From Bathynomus jamesi (taxonomy: Eukaryota > Arthropoda > Malacostraca > Isopoda > Cirolanidae): a stretch of DNA of 64,000 bases. The DNA is taken from the NCBI GenBank assembly GCA_023014485.1, contig JAJOZX010007487.1, positions 146,071-210,070 on the forward strand. The letters run 5' to 3'. A program made the translations under genes and the position numbers. Shown here in pieces: positions 53,787-64,000 of this stretch. Within the stretch, counting starts at the first letter, position 1. Every line of letters begins with the position of its first letter. The notes beneath the pieces were generated by a model that worked only from the letters and a program-made list of their open reading frames with translations, was not told where the DNA came from and ran no database searches.

Positions 53787-55604
53787 GTAAAGTGTCAAAG
53801 AAAGGCTTTCTTGGAGATATAGTTGCTGCAGAGATGTAGAAACAGAACCGCAAGTAAAGCGCACAGAGAGAGCCTACAACTACAAAGCTGTCACCCACAG
53901 TAAAACGCTTAATTAAATGCTTTTTTCAATAGATTTCTTTGTTAATTTAATAAAACTAAGATGCAGTCGTATGGTATGTATTGTCTAATAGTAAAAATTA
54001 TTATAACATGCTTTCATCCTCAGTGATATGTATGCAAATCTGAAGTACTAAGACCGTGCTGAGTACACCAAGGCATGTGTCATTGCTCACTTCAGTGAAT
54101 GGAGGTAGATCCGAACTTTATGATGTAAACGGCAATCATTTATTTCAATAAATATCAAAATATTATCAACTTCTAATGCCTATACAGTAAATTCTCCATA
54201 AACCGCACTAACTGGTGTGCATCTAAGTGAGAGACTTTTTTTCCTGGGGCCTATATTCAAGTTGTAATGAAGAAATAACAAAAACTAATGAAGTACATTA
54301 AAATACACATTCTTACACGACAAAATAGAACAGATCGCATTATATTGTGTACAGAAGTAGCAAAAACATATGAAATAAAGTAGAGCTACAATGAAATATA
54401 CACATTACTACATTTAAAACAATGAACTACTGTACTGTATATACGAGTATACTGTGTACTCACCAGTAATGAAGTGTGAAGGATGTATCGGGCAGGTTCA
54501 CAGTACAGTCCGAGTACGGATTCGGACCGGTCATGGTTTAATTTACGGATTTATCGGTAATGCGGTTTATGGAGAGGTTACTGTACATGCAACTCGACCT
54601 CCGTGCATGCATACAAATGAAGACCAAAAAACAAGGGGTTACGAGTCCCTAAGCTTTTGAATTTCTCTTTATAGGCCTACTTTAACGTAACCTAGATTAG
54701 TTTGATCTCTTTAATTTCGATGCAGACTTCTCGTTTTTTTCGCAAATGCTAAAGCCCCCCCAAAACAAATTCATGAGCTGCTCATATTCTACAAAAATAT
54801 AGGGGGATGGGGAGGGGGTGAGAAACTTTTATTGCGTGGCGGGGAAATTTCAACAAAATATTCTCAACCGGGCAAAGTGCAGCTTTAAAAATAGTTTGGG
54901 ACATAATTAAGATGTAAATATTTTAAATATGACTTTAAATAATCAAATTGTCCGTGGGCAATTAAATTACACTAATTTAATTACACATTACGCCAGTGGG
55001 CGGCAGGTTCCCCACCACTGTTCTAATATAAAACTGTACATCAGATTTGCAAATATATATTAATTTATATTAATTTTGAGGCTTTTTCTATTAAAGTTTT
55101 TAAAATCTTGATGGAAATTTAAAAAAAATTCTAATAAGGAATTTTACTTATGTGGCACGACATTTTGATGGGATAAAGATTGGGGCAATTGAGTCCGTTC
55201 CTTTTCCTTGTATTTTCTGTCTGATTGTTTACAACTCAGGACGGAAGGAGTTTGTAACTGACCTTGGTTTCAAAACATGTTTTCTTACCTATATGGGTTC
55301 AGAACAGAAAATACTGCGTCAAAGAGAAAGGACTCAATTACCCCGCGTGACCTCACTTACTCCCCAACTTATGGTGTATATACTATCATATATACACAGG
55401 ACTATCTTATTTTTAATGACTTTCTGTATGTGAGTTATAATAACCATTTCTTTTATTTCATTTAGGTATTATGCAGTTTGGGGATTGTTTTTTTAGTGAA
55501 AAATACTTCCAATATGATCAATGATCATCATTGATCTTAATAATTTGAGTTAAACGGTGCTCCGAAATTTTGAACTTCATGCTAAAGTCATTTATAACCG
55601 TTAC

Positions 55605-55840
55605 TCTAGGAAGATTTCGTTATGGCTGGCCTTGGTTCCCATACTCCACCGACCTTAATCCTCGCGATTATTTTTTGCGGGGTTATTTAAAGGACAAAGT
55701 CTACAGGAATAATTTAATGACAGTTGATTAGCGACAAAATGAAATCACGACTTTAACAACTCGAATTGCAGAATATATTTTAGCACAAACTGTCCACAAT
55801 TTCAGGACACGTTTAAATCAGATTAGTGGTGATCACTGAT
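55605..55840 (+). pseudogene. Tc1/mariner transposase C-terminal relic
   Basis: Plus strand: WPWFPYSTDLNPRDYFLRGY and LKDKVYRNNLMTVD, then stops, then NFRTRLNQIS. 'YSTDLNPxDYFLWGYLKDxVY' carries the third catalytic acidic residue of mariner-group transposases. Broken and non-functional. Confidence 0.7.
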
Positions 55841-55914
55841 GATCAGTGGTGATTACATTTAAAATGTTTTTCATTAAAAATAATTGCAAAGTGCCTATAC
55901 TTTATTGACATAAA

Positions 55915-55978
55915 AAATAGTTATTGTAAACTACATACATTATTATAAAAAATAAAAGTAGTCAGTCCTTTCTTAAGC

Positions 55979-56026
<48 letters not shown>

Positions 56027-56176
56027 AGTTATTGTAAACTACATACATTATTATAAAAAATAAAAGTAGTCAGTCCTTTCTTAAGCGCCATATATATATA
56101 TATATTATAAAAAATAGTTATTGTAAACTACATACATTATTATAAAATAAAAGTAGTCAGTCCTTTCTTAAGCGCC

Positions 56177-56240
<64 letters not shown>
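55915..56240 (+). repeat. Three-copy tandem repeat with TA tracts
   Basis: AAAAAATAGTTATTGTAAAC through AGTCAGTCCTTTCTTAAGCG and CCA is repeated at about 55,912-55,982, 56,021-56,090 and 56,106-56,177, each followed by a TA tract of different length (about 38, 16 and 60 bases). Confidence 0.9.
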
Positions 56241-56241
<1 letters not shown>

Positions 56242-56994
56242 CCTTAATAAACTGTAAAAAGCTAACTGTACGCCGTAAGGAAAGTAAAATAATTTACTTT
56301 ATACATACACCCATTAGAACAAAAGCCACTCAAGATTTAAATGAAAAATATGTATAAAAAAAATATTAGGGCTTTATGGCGCTAAACAACTCCTGCGAAT
56401 AACTATTTCTCCCAAAAAACATTCTTACTAAATTTACACATCACAGAAAGGGAGCTCTCGGACTAAACATCTTCTAAAAACCAATATTTGTCTTAAGATT
56501 TTCGTCTGTAGAGTTTCCAGCTGAAATTTGTGAAAATATCAGTGAGTCGATTCTAGCACAATCAATAGTGCCAGCCAAGTAGAAAAAGTCAAAAGTCATA
56601 AAAATCACAAAAGTCATAAAAGGTTATATTCGAAATAACCCAATTTCATAGAGTTTGTCTCATAAATCATTTAAAAATCTGTTTTAAACAATATAGGGAT
56701 TTTCAATACCAAAATATGAGTATATGAACGAGTGAATTGTCCTTCAGAAGAGAAAAACAGTTCTGACAGAAATCGAAAGGAGGCTCTTGTAAATTTTAAA
56801 TTTTAATGTCATGAAATGGATCGTTCCCATATGATGGCGCCACACACTATATGGATAGTAGTCTATTATGACTTGCTCCTCTGGACCGAGAGATTCTATC
56901 TTTAGTTTTAAACCGATAATTAATTATTTTTAAATTGATAATTATTTAGTTTCGTAAAAATTGGTCGTTGCCAATTTACCGGCAGTTTTTAAAT

Positions 56995-57090
56995 AAGTTT
57001 CTTATGTTCTTGTGGTTCGGAACCCACGTAAAATTGTAGGTCCCCTCCGCCACCACGGAGGACATACACAATACACGATTACGAACACAG
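56995..57090 (+). mobile_element. Tail of 5S-derived SINE, copy 3 of the tail
   Basis: CTTGTGGTTCGGAACCCACG and AATTGTAGGTCCCCTCCGCC match the tail of 42,888-43,090. The 5S head is absent. Confidence 0.55.
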
Positions 57091-57325
57091 TTAGGTAGAC
57101 CAGCCATGAGTGGATCCTAGGGTCTTTGTTGGTCTGAAACATTATATATATATATATATATATACTGTATATATATGATGAATAAAACCACGAAGGAAAG
57201 GAAACACAAAATGGTGCTCAAGCGCTTTCGTCTAATGACATCCTCAGGAACACTGAAGTACATAAAAAGGTTAAGCCTATATATAGGTTACAGAAAGAAA
57301 AAAAGAAAAAATAAATAACATACAT

Positions 57326-57332
<7 letters not shown>

Positions 57333-57413
<81 letters not shown>

Positions 57414-57480
57414 CATACATACATATCTATATATACAAATACATACATATATACATACATACATATATATACAATAAACA
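57333..57480. repeat. (CA)n/(TA)n/(CATA)n tracts in the left arm
   Basis: A microsatellite complex. The right arm has the shorter mirror version at 60,674-60,765, so the array length has diverged since the inversion formed. Confidence 0.9.
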
Positions 57481-57856
57481 GAGAAGTAAAAATAATAAAA
57501 AATTATAAAAAATTAAAAATTAAAACCTTAAAAGATTACCAGTGTGGCGTACAGATTTGTAAGGAAAAATATCGATTTTTAGCACAAGATCAAATGGATT
57601 ATAAAAATACAAATTTATACTGGAACTCTGCCGGGTTTTAACACAATGCTGCCTATGGTCAGGTTTCGATATATATAAAAAAAATGAAATGCAAATTAAA
57701 AGTTAATCGATTTTTAGCACAAGATCAAATGGATTAAAAATACAAATTTATACTGGAACTCTGTCCGGGTTTTAACACAATGCTGCCTATGGTCAGGTTT
57801 CGATATATATAAAAAAATAAAATGCAAATTAAAAGTTAATAAAGTAGAAGACAAGT

Positions 57857-58491
57857 TTACCAAAGATTTAATGTTTTACACTTCTTATCTAAATCTGTTT
57901 TAAAGGAATTCAACATAACAGGATCGAGTTGAAAAAGACCTTTGCTTATGTTGAAGTTATTTGAAAGTTGGATAATGGCAGACTCAAGAATATTTTTATT
58001 AACAATGTTGCTTGAATGGAATAAAACTGAAGCATTATTCCAATCAATACAGTGGGCTAACTCTGACAAATGGACAAAAAGGGCACTGGACAACTGTCCT
58101 GTTCTAACGGAATATTGATGCTGTTTTATACGTGTGTGCAAATCCTTTCCCGTCTGACCTATGTAAAAGGAATCACATTGTTTACAACCAATTTTATAGA
58201 TAATGCCTGAATTATTGGTAGGGCTATTTTTTACTATGATATTTTTCACAATATTGTTATATGAAAATACTACATTAATATCCAAAAGTTTAAGTACATT
58301 AGCAATGCCTAAAAAGCCCGGGAAAAATGGAAGTACTAAAATATTTTTTGACAAAGTACGAGTGTTAATATTGACACGATAGAAAGTTCGTTTTGCCTTG
58401 TTGAGACAAGATTCCATAAACGCAGATGGATAACACAAATCACTTCCAATACCGTTGATTTTTTCCAATTCGGCATCGATGTATTCCGGAC
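57857..58491 (-). pseudogene. Inverted partial Penelope ORF (GIY-YIG end)
   Basis: A 203-codon minus-strand frame identical or nearly so to residues from about 378 onward of the downstream ORF, including GIIYKIGCKQC and FYIGQTGK. It reads seven or so codons further at its C-terminus (DLDKKCKTLNLW) because it lacks the small shift seen near 60,210. The reverse transcriptase is missing. Confidence 0.9.
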
Positions 58492-58524
58492 TGTTTTGAA
58501 AAACAGTGTAATCTCCCTCAGTAT

Positions 58525-60234
58525 TTGTTTAACATAGTTAAAGGCCTCGTTTATAGTGCGGCGAATGGTAATTACGAAGATAACTTTCCTAAACGTTTTC
58601 GCAATAGCCTCTCACAATTAAAAAAAGATGGGGAGCTCCATATTACTAAAGCAGACAAGGCTAACACCATAGTTATTATGGACAAAGTGGACTACATCGG
58701 AAAGATGAACGAGCTTCTCCAGGACCCCGCCACATACACCAAACTTAGGAAGAACCCGCAGGATGACGTCATCAAATCATTTAATAGTGGCTTGAAACGC
58801 CTTCTCAAAGATCATAAGAACTTAATTCCGCTTTTCATGTCCACTTCACCTGCTCTGCCCTACCTTTACGGTCTTATTAAAACCCACAAACCTGGTAACC
58901 CTATGCGCCCTATTATTAGCTCGGTGGGCTCTATTACTTATAAACTCTCCAAATGGCTTGTCAAAGTCTTGTCCCCCATTCTCGGAACTATCTCTGATTC
59001 ACATGTAAAAAATTCCATGGATCTTACGGAAAAATTGAATAATGCACGTACTGAAACTAACGATAAATTGATTAGTTTTGATGTTTGTTCATTGTTTACA
59101 AAAGTGCCGATTGACGATATGCTTGACTTTCTCTCCCAAGAATTACATAAGTATGACCTGCCACTACCTTCACACATTGTTTTGGAACTCATTAAGCTTT
59201 GCATCAAAGACTGTAAATTCACTTTCAATAATGAGTATTATCAACAAGCTTTTGGGATGGCTATGGGCAACCCCTTATCGCCCCTCCTCTCCAATATTTA
59301 TATGGAGTTTTTCGAAATTACCTATATTCCGAGAATCCTGGGGGTTGGCATCCCTTGGTTGCGGTACGTCGACGATATTTTGTGTATCTGGCCCATGAAT
59401 CGTGACCTGGATAGCTTCCTCCTTCAGTTAAATGATCAAGTCCCCTCCATTAAGTTTACTTTAGAAGTTGAGCAAGACAATTCAATCCCATTTTTGGATG
59501 TGCGTGTACATAGGGAAAGCCCAGGTTTTAAGTTTAGTATCTATCGGAAAACGACAAACAATTTGTCCTACGTACACTTTTACTCGGGACATGATACCCC
59601 CACTAAGAAGGCCATATTTTCATCAATGTTTCTCCGCGCCCTTAGGATCGCCAGTCCGGAATACATCGATGCCGAATTGGAAAAAATCAACGGTATTGGA
59701 AGTGATTTGTGTTATCCATCTGCGTTTATGGAATCTTGTCTCAACAAGGCAAAACGAACTTTCTATCGTGTCAATATTAACACTCGTACTTTGTCAAAAA
59801 ATATTTTAGTACTTCCATTTTTCCCAGGCTTTTTAGGCATTGCTAATGTACTTAAACTTTTGGATATTAATGTAGTATTTTCATATAACAATATTGTGAA
59901 AAATATCATAGTAAAAAATAGCCCTACCAATAATTCAGGCATTATCTATAAAATTGGTTGTAAACAATGTGATTCCTTTTACATAGGTCAGACGGGAAAG
60001 GATTTGCACACACGTATAAAACAGCATCAATATTCCGTTAGAACAGGACAGTTGTCCAGTGCCCTTTTTGTCCATTTGTCAGAGTTAGCCCACTGTATTG
60101 ATTGGAATAATGCTTCAGTTTTATTCCATTCAAGCAACATTGTTAATAGAAATATTCTTGAGTCTGCCATTATCCAACTTTCAAATAACTTCAACATAAG
60201 CAAAGATCTTTTCAACTCGATCCTGTTATGTTGA
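58525..60234 (+). CDS. Penelope-like reverse transcriptase/GIY-YIG endonuclease
   Basis: An uninterrupted frame of 569 codons that is open upstream to the inversion junction near 58,492, so the real N-terminus is missing or altered; the frame's first listed codon is TTG. It has a Penelope N-terminal region (DGELHITKADKANTIVIMDK), PALPYLYGLIKTHKPG, LISFDVCSLFTKVPIDDML (motif A), GMAMGNPLSPLLSNIYMEFF, WLRYVDDILCIW (catalytic YVDD, near residue 281), and SIPFLDVRVHRE. The C-terminus has a GIY-YIG nuclease near residue 472: GIIYKIGCKQC, DSFYIGQTGKDLHTRIKQH, with the conserved Arg and a candidate Asn/Glu beyond. This pair of domains defines Penelope-like elements, which copy RNA after nicking the target. 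The last residues differ from the partner copy by a small shift near 60,210. Probably a recent insertion. Confidence 0.92.
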   Translation: MFNIVKGLVYSAANGNYEDNFPKRFRNSLSQLKKDGELHITKADKANTIVIMDKVDYIGKMNELLQDPATYTKLRKNPQDDVIKSFNSGLKRLLKDHKNLIPLFMSTSPALPYLYGLIKTHKPGNPMRPIISSVGSITYKLSKWLVKVLSPILGTISDSHVKNSMDLTEKLNNARTETNDKLISFDVCSLFTKVPIDDMLDFLSQELHKYDLPLPSHIVLELIKLCIKDCKFTFNNEYYQQAFGMAMGNPLSPLLSNIYMEFFEITYIPRILGVGIPWLRYVDDILCIWPMNRDLDSFLLQLNDQVPSIKFTLEVEQDNSIPFLDVRVHRESPGFKFSIYRKTTNNLSYVHFYSGHDTPTKKAIFSSMFLRALRIASPEYIDAELEKINGIGSDLCYPSAFMESCLNKAKRTFYRVNINTRTLSKNILVLPFFPGFLGIANVLKLLDINVVFSYNNIVKNIIVKNSPTNNSGIIYKIGCKQCDSFYIGQTGKDLHTRIKQHQYSVRTGQLSSALFVHLSELAHCIDWNNASVLFHSSNIVNRNILESAIIQLSNNFNISKDLFNSILLC

Positions 60235-60672
60235 ATTCCTTTAAAACAGATTTAGATAAGAAGTGTAAAACATTGAATCTTTGGTAAACTTGTCTTCTAC
60301 TTTATTAACTTTTAATTTGCATTTTATTTTTTTATATATATCGAAACCTGACCATAGGCAGCATTGTGTTAAAACCCGGACAGAGTTCCAGTATAAATTT
60401 GTATTTTTATAATCCATTTGATCTTGTGCTAAAAATCGATTAACTTTTAATTTGCATTTCATTTTTTTTATATATATCGAAACCTGACCATAGGCAGCAT
60501 TGTGTTAAAACCCGGCAGAGTTCCAGTATAAATTTGTATTTTTATAATCCATTTGATCTTGTGCTAAAAATCGATTTTTTCCTTACAAATCTGTACGCCT
60601 CACTGGTAATCTTTTAAGGTTTTAATTTTTAATTTTTATAATTTTTTATTATTTTTACTTCTCTGTTTATTG

Positions 60673-60705
<33 letters not shown>

Positions 60706-60726
60706 TTGTATATATAGATATGTATG

Positions 60727-60759
<33 letters not shown>

Positions 60760-61194
60760 ATGTATGTTATTTATTTTTTTCTTTTTTTCTTTCTGTAACC
60801 TATATATAGGCTTAACCTTTTTATGTACTTCAGTGTTCCTGAGGATGTCATTAGACGAAAGCGCTTGAGCACCATTTTGTGTTTCCTTTCCTTCGTGGTT
60901 TTATTCATCATAAATATTTTTCACGTGTTACCTTCGTGAAATAATTTTCATATATATATATATATATTACGGAGTAATGCTAAAATAATAAGTACCGAAA
61001 CGATTCATAGCTCCATAGCTGCAAATAACTAAATTAGTCGGAAAGACTAAGAAGACTCGTTGAAAAGAAGAAGAGAGAGATACACCATAATATACGCATG
61101 GAAAATAAATAATAGAAAAACTAATACCTAACCTTAAAATCAACCCGATAACCATCCAAACAACGCTGGAAAATAGGAAAAGTAAAATGTGCAG

Positions 61195-61482
61195 TGTTTT
61201 CAAATTAAAGGCCAGGCGAAGGACATCCTCAAATCTGAAGGAAATAGTTTTGTTGTCAGAGGCCCAAGACTATTTAACCAGTTACCAAAGTTCACCAGAA
61301 ACACTTCTGGTGTCCATATGGACGTATTTAAAAGAAGGCTAGACACGTGGCTCAGGACAGTCCCTGATGAGTCAGGTTTATTTGGCGATGTGGGATGGAG
61401 AGCCCAGGAAAACAATTCTCTAGAACACCAAGACATCAGCCTGACCTTCGTCGGTAGAGAGGTCGACGCGCGGAACCTTTAA
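61195..61482 (+). pseudogene. LINE ORF2 C-terminal fragment
   Basis: Open frame with SFVVRGPRLFNQLPKFTRNT, VHMDVFKRRLDTWLRTVPDE and RAQENNSLEHQDI, stopping at 61,480. It is the same domain as 7,105-7,347, which is older and shifted. The reverse transcriptase core is absent. CR1-like assignment is tentative. Confidence 0.72.
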
Positions 61483-61483
61483 C

Positions 61484-61484
<1 letters not shown>

Positions 61485-61515
<31 letters not shown>
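61485..61515. repeat. (TA)n microsatellite
   Basis: TA tract that forms the left flank of the hAT-like element. Confidence 0.9.
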
Positions 61516-61518
<3 letters not shown>

Positions 61519-62306
61519 TGATGGATCGAGTGGTCGGTTTTTCACAACCGCGGTTGCGGTGTGTTTGCGGTTGTCGAATTTTTTCCAACCGCGGTTGCGG
61601 TTGCGGTTATCATATACTAGGAAAAATGCGTAATTATTAACTGGATTTAGCCACTATAGTGCGATTTAGCCACACTTGGTACATAATATATACTAAATAG
61701 TATTTATTTAGTAAATACCTTATGTTGAACACAAGTTTTGCAATACACCGCTACCGCTATTTGTGTGTTGCAAAACTTGTGTTCAACATAAGGTATTTAC
61801 TAAATAAATACTATTTAAATGAAGTATATTCTAAACTTATATAGCTATTATGAAAGAATAGGTCAAATTAATTAAAACCATATTTTGCACTAAGTGTGTT
61901 ACCAGGATGAGGGACGAGGACCCATCGCACTGTTCATCCCACCTACCACTTTCCCCAGCCTCCACCCATTGGAAAGTTATGGATTATTATTCATTTGAAA
62001 AACTGATGTCAAACTTAATGACAGGCAGTGTGAATTTCAAGAATAATATTTTTGCTGCATTTTCACCTTTCAAGCGGCAACGCCTCTCATCGTACAACGT
62101 TCACGCTCCACGCATAAGGAGACCCATCATTTTCTTTTTAAAAAAAGAAATATTTCTAATTAACCTAAAATTAAAATTAACTAAACTTTTACAACCGCAA
62201 CCGCACTTATGGAACGGCGGTTGCGGTTACGGTTGCGGTTGTGAATTTTTGTGCGGTTGTAGTGCGGTTGCGGTTGCGGTTGCGGTTATTCGATCCATCA
62301 CTAATA
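61516..62306. mobile_element. hAT-like element with GCGGTT hexamer arrays
   Basis: TAGTGATGGATCGA and TCGATCCATCACTA are inverted ends in a TA flank. Inside each end, GCGGTTGCGGTT-type hexamers run in opposite orientation (61,549-61,608 and 62,190-62,288). A hairpin of about 48-base arms (AGTATTTATTTAGTAAATAC and inverse) lies at 61,690-61,824. A 141-codon frame across the middle ends inside the hexamer array and matches no transposase I know. Confidence 0.75.
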
Positions 62307-63072
62307 TATATATATTGGCTGACAAAATTTAGTTCTGGGGCGACGTTCCTCCAACATATTTATACCGGAACGCTGTTGCTTCCGGTTCCTGCAGCACTAT
62401 ACACCATTGTTCGTAACTATAACTTGGAACCCAATAATCACCCTCTGAACACGTCTGATTGAGATGAAAATCTTGGTGAAATTTTTTTGTCAGAATTGTT
62501 TATGGGACATAAATTTCGATACCTTAAATTCAAAAGTCCATTTTTGGGACATCTGTGATTGAGAGTAATCCCGAACAGAATTTTATGAAGCTTATGTTTT
62601 TATTGTTAATTCCTGACAATATTCTATACAAAATGGTACCTCACTTGTTTCTACAAACTTTAATTCTAAGGTAATTATTTCGCCACCATAAATTTGGTTG
62701 TTTTGGGTATATAGATTATAAAGTTTTTGCTGTTGTTGTCGTTATTTTGTTCTAAAAATAATTTCCGAGAAGAACAACAAAAGAATTTTGAAATTGAAAT
62801 TTTTTTTCGCAGGAGTTCGTTACATCACGCAGTAAATTATCAATTTCGAGTAGTTCCATGATTGATGTAATAGAGTTCCAAAATAGCAGTTAAGCATCCG
62901 TTGACCTGACGTTGTCATTTAGAATGTACAAAACATACTTACGTCGATCCAAAGGATACCTGAATGCTATTTGGGTTTTAATAGATTATTTAAAATAAAA
63001 AATGTTAAAAAGCTTTTATTAAGCCGAAAAGCTCGTACATAAATAAACCTTTTTAGTAACTAGAAAAAGTAT

Positions 63073-63163
63073 AAGAGGTCCAGTCAATAAATTCGCGGAA
63101 TCACCATTAGTAGTTTTTATTTTTTTAAGAAACAATTCCGCGAATTTATTGACTGAACCTTGT
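63073..63163. mobile_element. Palindromic mariner-type MITE
   Basis: AGGTCCAGTCAATAAATTCG and CGAATTTATTGACTGAACCT invert over about 88 bp; GCGGAAT/ATTCCGC continue the pairing. Likely related text is at 9,226-9,262. Confidence 0.75.
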
Positions 63164-63269
63164 ACAACCGCATAGAATCTTATAGTTACGTAGGCACATT
63201 TTATCCTTCATGCATAAATTATAATACATGACGCAGCCATTGAAATTTAAAATATTCTAGCCCATATAC

Positions 63270-63350
63270 AGGGTGATTCAAAAGTTCTGCCTCGTAGGTA
63301 TGTATTGTATATTTATTTATGAGGCGGAACTTTTGAATCACCCTGTACAA
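63270..63350. mobile_element. Tiny mariner-type MITE near a glass exon
   Basis: ACAGGGTGATTCAAAAGTTC and GAACTTTTGAATCACCCTGT invert across 81 bp with TA flanks; inner TGCCTC/GAGGCG partly pairs. It ends 186 bases before the exon acceptor. Confidence 0.8.
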
Positions 63351-63536
63351 ACCTTGCATAGTAGGGCTTATAAAGTTACTTCGTTTACCCCCTGTATCAA
63401 TCTTATTTCTATATTTAGTTAGTTAATTCCTTTCGCTTCACAGTTTGCACCTGAATATATGTAATTGAGAAATATTAACATACCTATAAACGAGCCCAGT
63501 ATTATCTAATTGTACAAACAACGTTTCTGCGTATAG

Positions 63537-63719
63537 AGTTTGCCCCCTATGGTCGGTGCGCCCCCCTGTGGATACACAACCGGAAGTTACCAGGACCCAA
63601 GCTACCCTCCTTCACCTCATGTATTTCCAGCAATGAGCGTCAACGTATCAATGAATATGACTATGGGTGTCTCAAACGTCAACATGGGGTACTCTCCGGA
63701 CCCCACTCTGCAACACCAG
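63537..63719 (+). CDS. gl: glass transcription factor, third coding exon
   Basis: With TAG at 63,534-63,536 as acceptor the exon starts in phase 0, matching exon 2. It reads SLPPMVGAPPCGYTTGSYQD, then VFPAMSVNVSMNMTMGVS, and ends TLQHQ at CAG/GTATTA, phase 0. 'MSVNVSMNMTM' is the diagnostic conserved phrase that lies between the activation region and zinc fingers of Glass proteins (recalled from the fly protein). 61 codons without lesion. The polypyrimidine tract before the acceptor is weak. Zinc fingers should lie downstream of this window. Confidence 0.85.
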
Positions 63720-63819
63720 GTATTATCTTCATCTATGTAAACCCATTAATGGTTAAGAGTTATCTTAAAGTCCGTTAATTAAGTTTAACGTATTAATTTC
63801 TGCATTAACTTTTCAAATA

Positions 63820-63930
63820 TTTTACGAAAATGGTTTTGCCGATCTGAGGACCACGTTCAGATCAGATCTGATCTTATCTGATCTCATCGGAACGTGGTCC
63901 TCAGATCAGCAAAAACATTTTCAAAAATTT
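63820..63930. repeat. Perfect palindrome in glass intron 3
   Basis: GATCTGAGGACCACGTTC and GAACGTGGTCCTCAGATC pair around a core rich in AGATCAGATC/GATCTGATCT. Weaker pairing (AAAATGGTTTTGC with GCAAAAACATTTT) extends the arms. The last 70 bases of the window hold nothing else. Confidence 0.75.
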
Positions 63931-64000
63931 TACAAAAATTTTACATATTTTTTTTTTATGGTTAAGAAAATGCACCAAAATTATTACGAATAAAATGTGA

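Larger units (their letters stand above)
57173..60945 (+). mobile_element. Penelope-like element with inverted, truncated partner
   Basis: A plus-strand copy (58,492-60,945) is preceded by an inverted truncated copy (57,173-58,491). The arms 57,173-58,491 and about 59,654-60,915 are near-identical reverse complements. Both arms hold a 140-base unit (ATCGATTTTTAGCACAAGAT...CTATGGTCAGG) repeated twice. Terminal text with CCTGAGGATGTCATTAGACG and CGAAAGCGCTTGAGCACC lies at both outer ends. Tail inversions and partial tandem copies are typical of Penelope elements. It is inside glass intron 2 on the same strand as the gene. Confidence 0.9.
53787..63536 (+). other. glass intron 2, transposon-rich
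   Basis: A 9,750-base phase-0 intron. It holds a mariner relic, a 3-copy tandem repeat, a SINE tail, a Penelope-like element, a LINE fragment, a large hAT-like element and two MITEs, annotated separately. The 53,787-55,600 stretch has no coding element; near 54,985-55,020 GGCAGGTTCCCCACCACTG looks like a hAT end without a clear partner. The 56,241-56,994 and 62,307-63,072 stretches show nothing recognisable. Confidence 0.7.

Noticed and set aside
53211..53898. Minus-strand frames opposite glass exon 2
   Set aside because: Low-complexity shadows, such as the Leu and Cys runs opposite the Thr/Ala triplet repeat.
61907..62332. 141-codon frame in the hAT-like element as a transposase
   Set aside because: No hAT motif (no ERxFS-type C-terminus or BED finger) and the C-terminal part is hexamer-encoded Val-Ala and Cys-Gly repeats.

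Overview
This window looks like nuclear DNA of an arthropod, most likely a decapod crustacean (inference). It has split genes with GT-AG introns, very many (TA)n, (GA)n and (CA)n microsatellites, short runs of the arthropod telomere-type unit TTAGG, and a dense, nested load of eukaryotic transposons. There is no bacterial-type gene organisation, CRISPR array or operon; the only tightly packed genes belong to the Polinton.

Layout. 0-12.5 kb: non-LTR retrotransposon fragments (an RTE-like copy nested in a Jockey-like one with a 19-bp target duplication), a 5S-derived SINE, hAT, Tc1, Tigger-like and mariner-type elements, foldbacks and TA tracts. 12.57-26.26 kb: a decayed Polinton/Maverick bounded by inverted repeats. 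It keeps the start of the integrase, a conserved hypothetical gene, a small capsid-like gene, the packaging ATPase and the N-terminal half of protein-primed DNA polymerase B. Its polymerase gene is split by a 4.95-kb CsRn1-like Gypsy LTR retrotransposon (466/462-bp LTRs, 4-bp target duplication). A TATA/initiator promoter with a first coding exon lies inside the Polinton bounds at 15.7-16.0 kb. 26.3-43.2 kb: LINE fragments (RTE-, CR1/L2- and Jockey-like), a decayed Tc1 with long TIRs, palindromic MITEs, a piggyBac-type MITE and a 5S-derived SINE. 43.28-46.80 kb: a near-intact 3.5-kb DNA transposon with about 290-bp inverted repeats, a 10-bp target duplication and one long transposase gene broken by two frameshifts; I cannot place its family. 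46.8-50.6 kb: MITEs, foldbacks and a tRNA-derived SINE.

50.88-63.72 kb: the only host gene I can name, three coding exons of the zinc-finger transcription factor glass (photoreceptor development), + strand, with matching splice phases. Its zinc fingers would lie past the right edge. Its 9.75-kb second intron holds a Penelope-like element with an uninterrupted reverse transcriptase/GIY-YIG reading frame flanked by about 1.3-kb inverted arms, plus other transposons.

How it fits together: apart from glass and one unrecognised first exon, nearly all coding sequence is transposon-derived and mostly broken. Nesting gives a relative history (Polinton before CsRn1; Jockey-like LINE before RTE and before piggyBac MITE). 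Elements that target TA repeatedly sit against (TA)n tracts.
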